The position numbers and the translations under genes are program-made. Positions 7,410-11,058 of a stretch of 11,058 nucleotides of DNA are shown in pieces. The stretch's first letter is position 1. The number at the start of each line of letters is the position of its first letter. The notes beneath the pieces are model-generated. The model did not search any database. It had not been told where the DNA came from and saw nothing but the letters and a program-made list of their open reading frames with translations. Source of the stretch: Vermiculatibacterium agrestimuris (GTDB lineage: Bacteria > Bacillota > Clostridia > Oscillospirales > Oscillospiraceae); the NCBI RefSeq assembly GCF_943193085.1, contig NZ_CALPCU010000040.1, positions 1 to 11,058 of the forward strand, given 5' to 3'.

Positions 7410-7447
7410 CGAAAAAATGACACAGTGCGTCCTTTCCGCAAAAGCAA

Positions 7448-7473
7448 GCGGCCCCTCCCGTGGGAGAGGCCGC
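7448..7473 (-). terminator. Terminator after the rubrerythrin gene
   Basis: The arms 7448-7459 and 7462-7473 pair over 12 bases in the minus-strand RNA, with one G-U wobble (7454/7467). It starts 6 bases after the rubrerythrin stop. The following U-tract is interrupted (TTGCTTTTGC), so termination may be incomplete. Confidence 0.7.
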
Positions 7474-7479
7474 ATTCCT

Positions 7480-8082
7480 TCACTTTTTCATCTGGAAGGG
7501 CACCATTTCCACCCTTACAAAGTAGCCCTGGTCGTGTTTGCAGACCCAGCAGTACTCCGGGGGACGCTCGGCGGTGACCACATAGCCGCAGTTGAGGCAC
7601 ATCCACTCGCAGGCGCTTTCGTTGACGAAGAGCTTGCCCTGCTCCAGCAGATCGGCGAACTGGCCGAAGCGGTCGCCATGCACCTTTTCGATGCGGGCCA
7701 CGTTGGAGAACAGGTGGCTGATCTCCGGGAAGCCCTCGTCCTTGGCCATGTGGGCGAAGGCCATATAGTCGTGCTCGTACTCCTGGTATTCGTTGTGCTG
7801 AGCGGCCCGCAGGTGCTCCAGAACGGTGGAGTAGAGGTCGATGGGATAAGTCCCGTCAATGGCGATGTTCTCCCCGGAGCACTTTTCCAGATAGTCGTAG
7901 AAGGCCCGGGCGTGGGCCATCTCCTGGTCGGCGGTGAAGCGGAAGACCGCCTCCACCACATAAAGGCCGTTTTTTTTGGCAAGGCCGGCGGAGAAGGTGT
8001 AGCGGTTGCGGGCCTGGCTCTCTCCGGCGAAGGCGCGCAGGAGATTGCGTTTGGTCTCACTGTTTTCAAAGGAAACGGACAT
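7480..8082 (-). CDS. rbr: Rubrerythrin
   Basis: Non-haem iron protein of anaerobes that reduces hydrogen peroxide with electrons from rubredoxin or NADH-linked donors. The 200 residues follow the standard order. A four-helix di-iron domain carries Glu21 (GESQARNRY), the pair Glu54 and His57 (QEMAH), Glu98 and Glu101 (HNEYQEYEHDY), and Glu132 with His135 (IEKVH). The C-terminal rubredoxin-like domain has Cys162, Cys165, Cys178 and Cys181 (CLNCGY and CWVCKH) for one Fe(SCys)4 site. All expected metal ligands are present, so it should be functional in the cytoplasm. The ATG at 8082 has AAAGGGGG upstream, part of which falls in a small dyad (8085-8112). It lies 77 bp behind the AraC-type gene on the same strand. 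It may be co-transcribed with miaA and that regulator, or use its own promoter in the gap. Confidence 0.97.
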   Translation of the reverse strand: MSVSFENSETKRNLLRAFAGESQARNRYTFSAGLAKKNGLYVVEAVFRFTADQEMAHARAFYDYLEKCSGENIAIDGTYPIDLYSTVLEHLRAAQHNEYQEYEHDYMAFAHMAKDEGFPEISHLFSNVARIEKVHGDRFGQFADLLEQGKLFVNESACEWMCLNCGYVVTAERPPEYCWVCKHDQGYFVRVEMVPFQMKK

Positions 8083-8084
8083 GG

Positions 8085-8112
8085 TGATACCCCCTTTGTG
8101 TAGATGGTATCA
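8085..8112 (-). promoter_or_regulatory. Dyad over the rubrerythrin ribosome site
   Basis: TGATACC (8112-8106) and GGTATCA (8091-8085) are perfect 7-base inverted repeats with a 14-base gap on the minus strand. The gap and right arm hold the AAAGGGGG ribosome site of the rubrerythrin gene. The left arm overlaps TGATACCAT, which resembles an extended -10, though no convincing -35 is 17 bases upstream. It could be an operator or an RNA hairpin that partly hides the ribosome site. It does not resemble the PerR box. Confidence 0.35.
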
Positions 8113-8159
8113 GCATGTCCGTTTTGCGGTGCTTTATTCCAATTATTTCAAAACCGGGC

Positions 8160-8951
8160 TCACAGCTTCAGCGGTTCCTTGTAAAAATCGGCCATATGGG
8201 CGGCGTAGGCCCCGGGGGACAGACCCATCACCGAGGAGAAGTCGTGGATGAAGTGGGACTGGTCGTAGTAGCCCAGCTCCTGGGCCAGGAAGGTGAGGGG
8301 GACAGGCCCCGCCGACAGGCGGCGCACCGCCTGGTTGACCCGGGTCACCCGGAGGAAGGATTTGGCGCCCATACCGGCCCCTTGGCGCAGCAGCCGGGAC
8401 AGGTGCCGGGGCGACCAGCCCAGGCCGGCGGGGCTTTCTCCGGCGGAGAGGGCCCTGAGCATAGGCCCGGCGGGATTTTCGAACCGGGGCCGGGCCAGGA
8501 GAAGAGAATCTACGGCCCGGACGAAGGCGGGCAGGCTTTCGGCGGCGCGGAAGGCGTCGGACACGGCCCGCTCCAGCTCGGGGGCGGTATCGGAGAGGGG
8601 GAACACCCGGTCGGCAAGCTCCCACAGGGGAAGGCCGGTGAGGCCGTAAAGGCCGCCGGGGGGACACTCCACGAAGAAGCGAAAGGGACACAGGCCCAGG
8701 TCGTTTTGGACGGTGGTCAGCCGGGTGCTGGGGCCGAAGAGCTGCCCGGTGAGGCCGCCGGGGGACAGCTCAAAGACCAGGCAGCCCGAGGCGTCGGGAA
8801 CCAGGGTGAGGAGATCCCCGTGCTCCGCCCCCTCGGGAGAGGTCAGGCAGAGGGTGTAGTGGGCCACCATCCCCCGCAGGACGGGGTGGGGGAGGAGGTA
8901 GATGTGGGTGGCGGTGCGGCGGTATGCGGGAGCGTTGTAGGTCAGCTCCAT
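8160..8951 (-). CDS. AraC-family transcriptional regulator
   Basis: Probable DNA-binding regulator of 263 residues. The C-terminal AraC/XylS double helix-turn-helix spans about 170-250: WSPRHLSRLLRQGAG (179-193) for the first unit and LTFLAQELGYYDQSHFIHDF (219-238) with GLSPGAY (243-249) for the second. The last part is the family's best-conserved signature. The N-terminal part (about 10-110), with IYLLPHPVLRGMVAHYTL, resembles the beta-rich sensor region of AraC proteins that lack a recognisable sugar-binding cupin; its ligand is unknown. The ATG at 8951 has GGAGG upstream inside the end of miaA, and the genes overlap by 10 bp, which suggests coupling. Being next to the rubrerythrin gene makes a redox role possible, but that is a guess. 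Confidence 0.9.
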   Translation of the reverse strand: MELTYNAPAYRRTATHIYLLPHPVLRGMVAHYTLCLTSPEGAEHGDLLTLVPDASGCLVFELSPGGLTGQLFGPSTRLTTVQNDLGLCPFRFFVECPPGGLYGLTGLPLWELADRVFPLSDTAPELERAVSDAFRAAESLPAFVRAVDSLLLARPRFENPAGPMLRALSAGESPAGLGWSPRHLSRLLRQGAGMGAKSFLRVTRVNQAVRRLSAGPVPLTFLAQELGYYDQSHFIHDFSSVMGLSPGAYAAHMADFYKEPLKL

Positions 8952-9862
8952 GACGGGCCCTCCTGCGTCAGGAAGGCGTCCAGAAGGGCGCGGGCCTGGG
9001 CGATGGGGTCGCCGTCCATGTCCAGCCAGTGGACGTCCCTGTCCTTCTTGAACCAGCTCACCTGCCGCTTGGCGAAGCGCTTGATGGCCCGGCCCAGCTC
9101 CTCGGCCAGGGCCTCCACGGTGGGCAGCGCTCCGGTGAGGTAATGGAGGATGTAGCGGTACTCCAGCCCCAGGCCCTCCAAAAATTCGTCGGAGACCCCG
9201 TTTTTGCGCAGGTCTGCCACCTCCTCGATCATGCCCGCGTCCAGCCGGGCCCAGAGCCGGCGGTCAATGCGGCGGCAGACCGTCTCCCGGGGGTAGGTCA
9301 CCCCCAGGGTGAGCACGTCATAGCGGGGATCGCGCTCCGCCTCGGCGTGGGGATCCTCACCGTTTTCCAGCTTTTCGATGAGCCGAACCAGCCGGGGGCG
9401 GTTGTGGAAGCAGTCCTCGTCCAGCGCCACGCCGGCGGCGGTGAGCCTGTCCCGGAGGGCGTCTGTGGGCAGGGCCTCCAGAGCGGCGCGCAGGGTGGGG
9501 TCGGGGGGGGCGTCATGGAAAACGTAGCCCTCGGCCACGGCCCGGAGGTAGAGCCCGGTGCCCCCCACCAGGAAGGGAAGGCGGCCCCGGGCGAGGATGC
9601 CGTCGATGGCGGCGTAGGCCTCAGTCTGGAACCGGGCCACGGAGTACTGCTCTCCGGGCTGGGCCACGTCCAGGAGATGGTGGGGAACCCCCTCCATCTC
9701 TTCCGCCGTGATCTTGCCGGTGCCCAGGTCGAGACCCCGGTAGACCTGCCGGGAGTCGGCGGAGACGATCTCGCCGCCATACGCCTTGGCCAGCGATACG
9801 CCCAGACCGCTCTTGCCGCAGGCGGTGGGGCCTAAAATGACGATGAGCTTGGGCTTGGACAT
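8942..9862 (-). CDS. miaA: tRNA dimethylallyltransferase MiaA
   Basis: Transfers the dimethylallyl group from DMAPP to N6 of adenosine 37 in tRNAs that read codons starting with U. Its 306 residues match the family length. Visible motifs are the P-loop GPTACGKS (11-18), SADSRQVYRGLDLGTGK (34-50) with the catalytic-site Asp/Ser/Arg cluster, HHLLD (61-65), VGGTGLY (99-105), NRPRLVRLIEKLENG (154-168), LGLEYRYILHYL (231-242) and KRFAKRQVSWF (261-271). All are conserved landmarks of MiaA. The ATG at 9862 follows AAAGGAGG at 8 bases. In many Firmicutes miaA sits beside mutL or hfq; here it leads an AraC-type regulator and a rubrerythrin instead. It is transcribed divergently from the MBOAT gene. 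Confidence 0.97.
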   Translation of the reverse strand: MSKPKLIVILGPTACGKSGLGVSLAKAYGGEIVSADSRQVYRGLDLGTGKITAEEMEGVPHHLLDVAQPGEQYSVARFQTEAYAAIDGILARGRLPFLVGGTGLYLRAVAEGYVFHDAPPDPTLRAALEALPTDALRDRLTAAGVALDEDCFHNRPRLVRLIEKLENGEDPHAEAERDPRYDVLTLGVTYPRETVCRRIDRRLWARLDAGMIEEVADLRKNGVSDEFLEGLGLEYRYILHYLTGALPTVEALAEELGRAIKRFAKRQVSWFKKDRDVHWLDMDGDPIAQARALLDAFLTQEGPSWS

Positions 9863-9894
9863 GAGAACGCCTCCTTTCAGGGGCCGTTTTTTGT

Positions 9895-9923
9895 ATTGTA
9901 GCAGAAAAGGGCAAAAAGGACAA
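9895..9923 (-). promoter_or_regulatory. Promoter of miaA
   Basis: On the minus strand TTGTCC (9923-9918), 17 bases, then TACAAT (9900-9895). The start point would be near 9888, about 26 bases before the miaA ATG. It lies back to back with the MBOAT promoter, the two -35 boxes being 17 bp apart. Confidence 0.65.
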
Positions 9924-9940
9924 GGCGATCGGTAAGAGAT

Positions 9941-9969
9941 TTGACAGTTGGGGGAGAATTAAGTAAAAT
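9941..9969 (+). promoter_or_regulatory. Promoter of the MBOAT gene
   Basis: A consensus TTGACA at 9941-9946, a 17-base spacer and TAAAAT at 9964-9969, five of six to the -10 consensus. This is the best promoter in the window. Transcription would begin near 9976, leaving a leader of about 26 bases that includes AGGAG at 9991-9995. Confidence 0.85.
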
Positions 9970-10001
9970 AAAATATCAAATGTTGATGAAAGGAGACGTG
10001 T

Positions 10002-11058
10002 ATGGGCTTTTTGTCTCCGTCCTATTTTCTCTTTTTCCCCGTGGCCGCCCTGGTCTATTTCCTTCTGCCCCAAAGGCTCCGGAATTTCTGGCTGCTGGGA
10101 TGCAGCTGGTTTTTCTACCTGTGCGCCGGGCGGTCATACTTCCTGTTTCTGCTGACTGCGGTACTGGTGAGCTACCTTGCCGCGCTGGCTCTGGAACGGC
10201 GGAAGAGCAGGGGGGTGCTGGTGGGGGCCCTGTGCCTTTTTATCGGGGCTCTTGTGGTATTCAAATATCTGGAATTTGGCCTGTCGCTGGTAACGGGGAT
10301 ATTGGGGGCGGCAGGACTGGATTGGTCGCCGGCAGTGCCCAAGCTGCTGCTTCCGGCGGGCATCTCCTTTTACTTTTTCACCGCCATGGGTTACCTCATC
10401 GACGTGTACCGGGGGAAGCTGCCGGCGGAGCGGAGCTTTGTCAAATGCGCGCTGTTCCTCTCCTTTTTCCCCTATCTGCTCTCCGGCCCCATTGGGAGAG
10501 GGCCGTCGCTGCTGCCTCAGTTTAATAGTTTACATAAATTTAATTATGTAAACTTAAAGGAGGGGCTGCTCCGCTTCCTCTGGGGGGCGTTTAAGAAGCT
10601 GGTGCTGGCAGACCGGCTGGCGGTGGTGGTGGACACGGTGTTTGCCGCCCCACAGAATTACGGCGCGCTCCAGGTCATCCTGGCCGCCTGCGCCTTTTCC
10701 ATCCAGATCTACTGTGATTTCTCCGCCTATTCGGACATGGCTGTGGGTTCGGCCAAGGCCATGGGCTTCACCCTGATGGAGAACTTCCGCACCCCCTACT
10801 TCTCCCGCTCCATCGCGGAGTTCTGGCGTCGGTGGCACATCTCCCTGTCCTCCTGGTTCCGGGACTACCTGTACATCCCCCTGGGGGGAAGCCGCCGGGG
10901 CACAGGGCGGAAGTATCGGAACCTGCTCATCGTCTTTGCCGTCAGCGGCCTTTGGCATGGGGCGGCTTTGTCCTTCCTGGTGTGGGGGCTCCTCAACGGC
11001 CTCTATCAGGTGGCGGGGAGCCTGAGTGAAAAGCCCCGGAGGGCCCTCCGGGGAGCGG
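10002..11058 (+). CDS. MBOAT O-acyltransferase, AlgI/DltB type (partial)
   Basis: Membrane-bound O-acyltransferase that moves an acyl group, usually acetyl or alanyl, onto an extracellular polymer. The open frame covers 352 codons and runs off the right edge, so the C-terminal quarter or so is missing. The ATG at 10002 has AGGAG 6 bases upstream and a strong promoter. Visible family features are several N-terminal membrane helices, PAGISFYFFTAMGYLIDVYRG-like residues (118-138), LLSGPIGRGPSLLPQF (159-174), FKKLVLADRLA (about 196-206), IYCDFSAYSDMA, and the catalytic region FWRRWHISLSSWFRDYLYIPLGG with His279 and GLWHGA with the conserved His319. The acceptor (alginate-like exopolysaccharide, peptidoglycan or teichoic acid) cannot be told; a downstream SGNH-type partner would be expected beyond the window. 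Codons 176-184 are unusually AT-rich and form the dif-like palindrome described separately. Confidence 0.93.
   Translation, partial: MGFLSPSYFLFFPVAALVYFLLPQRLRNFWLLGCSWFFYLCAGRSYFLFLLTAVLVSYLAALALERRKSRGVLVGALCLFIGALVVFKYLEFGLSLVTGILGAAGLDWSPAVPKLLLPAGISFYFFTAMGYLIDVYRGKLPAERSFVKCALFLSFFPYLLSGPIGRGPSLLPQFNSLHKFNYVNLKEGLLRFLWGAFKKLVLADRLAVVVDTVFAAPQNYGALQVILAACAFSIQIYCDFSAYSDMAVGSAKAMGFTLMENFRTPYFSRSIAEFWRRWHISLSSWFRDYLYIPLGGSRRGTGRKYRNLLIVFAVSGLWHGAALSFLVWGLLNGLYQVAGSLSEKPRRALRGA
10527..10554. other. dif-like 11-6-11 palindrome inside the MBOAT gene
   Basis: The left arm AGTTTACATAA (10527-10537), centre ATTTAA (10538-10543) and right arm TTATGTAAACT (10544-10554) form a perfect inverted repeat with 11-base arms and a 6-base centre. 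This is the layout of XerC/XerD sites. From memory, the right arm is identical to the XerD-side arm of the Bacillus subtilis and Staphylococcus dif sites, and the ATAA/TTAT core is shared with E. coli dif. It differs from those sites in having two identical arms. It is in frame, coding S-L-H-K-F-N-Y-V-N at residues 176-184, using AT-ending codons including TTA, AAT and GTA in a gene that otherwise favours G/C endings. Binding by a tyrosine recombinase is inferred. It could instead be an operator or a chance palindrome. Confidence 0.55.

Noticed and set aside
8115..9835. Plus-strand open frames of 342 and 268 codons opposite the AraC-type gene and miaA
   Set aside because: They overlap two confidently identified minus-strand genes and each other, and have Gly/Gln/Val-rich shadow composition.
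9941..10525. Plus-strand open frame of 194 codons overlapping the start of the MBOAT gene
   Set aside because: It is out of frame with the conserved MBOAT sequence, begins on the -35 side of the promoter, and stops at the AT-rich palindrome where stop codons become frequent.
10527..10554. The MBOAT palindrome as an intrinsic terminator
   Set aside because: The stem is AT-rich with no U-run directly after it, and it lies within an open reading frame that continues with conserved motifs.
10554..10958. Minus-strand open frame of 134 codons opposite the MBOAT gene
   Set aside because: It lies opposite the catalytic MBOAT motifs (His279 and His319 regions) and has no ribosome site or family resemblance.

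Overview
The window looks like chromosomal DNA from a GC-rich anaerobic Firmicute of the Clostridia, most plausibly an Oscillospiraceae-type gut bacterium (Flavonifractor, Pseudoflavonifractor or Lawsonibacter relatives). The evidence is strong AAGGAGG-type ribosome binding sites, a rubrerythrin, a short secreted SLH-domain protein, sigma-A-like promoters, and protein sequences typical of that group. The genus is an inference from gene style, not from a search. Bases 1-73 are an unbroken run of C, almost certainly a sequencing or assembly artefact at a contig edge.

Layout: eight complete genes run leftwards (minus strand) from about 9.86 kb to 95, and one gene runs rightwards off the right edge. 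In minus-strand transcription order: (i) miaA (tRNA isopentenylation), an AraC-type regulator overlapping it by 10 bp, and a rubrerythrin 77 bp later with a terminator behind it; (ii) a single-gene unit for a three-repeat SLH protein, with its own promoter and terminator; (iii) trkA and trkH, a potassium uptake pair 13 bp apart with a promoter in front of trkA, followed 27 bp later by a LysR-type regulator and a strong terminator; (iv) a polytopic membrane protein (probable carrier) and an M20-family amidohydrolase, translationally coupled, behind a 329-bp leader. That leader holds a promoter, a LysR-type dyad over its -35 region, a three-codon mini-ORF and a GC hairpin. The simplest reading is that the LysR protein controls uptake and hydrolysis of an N-acylated or peptide-like compound by unit iv.

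On the plus strand, a near-consensus promoter (TTGACA, 17 bp, TAAAAT) drives a membrane-bound O-acyltransferase (MBOAT, AlgI/DltB type) truncated by the window end. It diverges from miaA.

The most striking signal is inside this MBOAT gene at 10527-10554: an 11-6-11 perfect palindrome whose right arm matches, from memory, the XerD-side arm of Firmicute dif sites. Its codons are AT-rich and out of character with the gene, while the encoded residues look normal for the family. It may be a dif-like Xer recombination site or attachment site embedded in a coding sequence. No RNA gene, CRISPR array or insertion sequence was seen.
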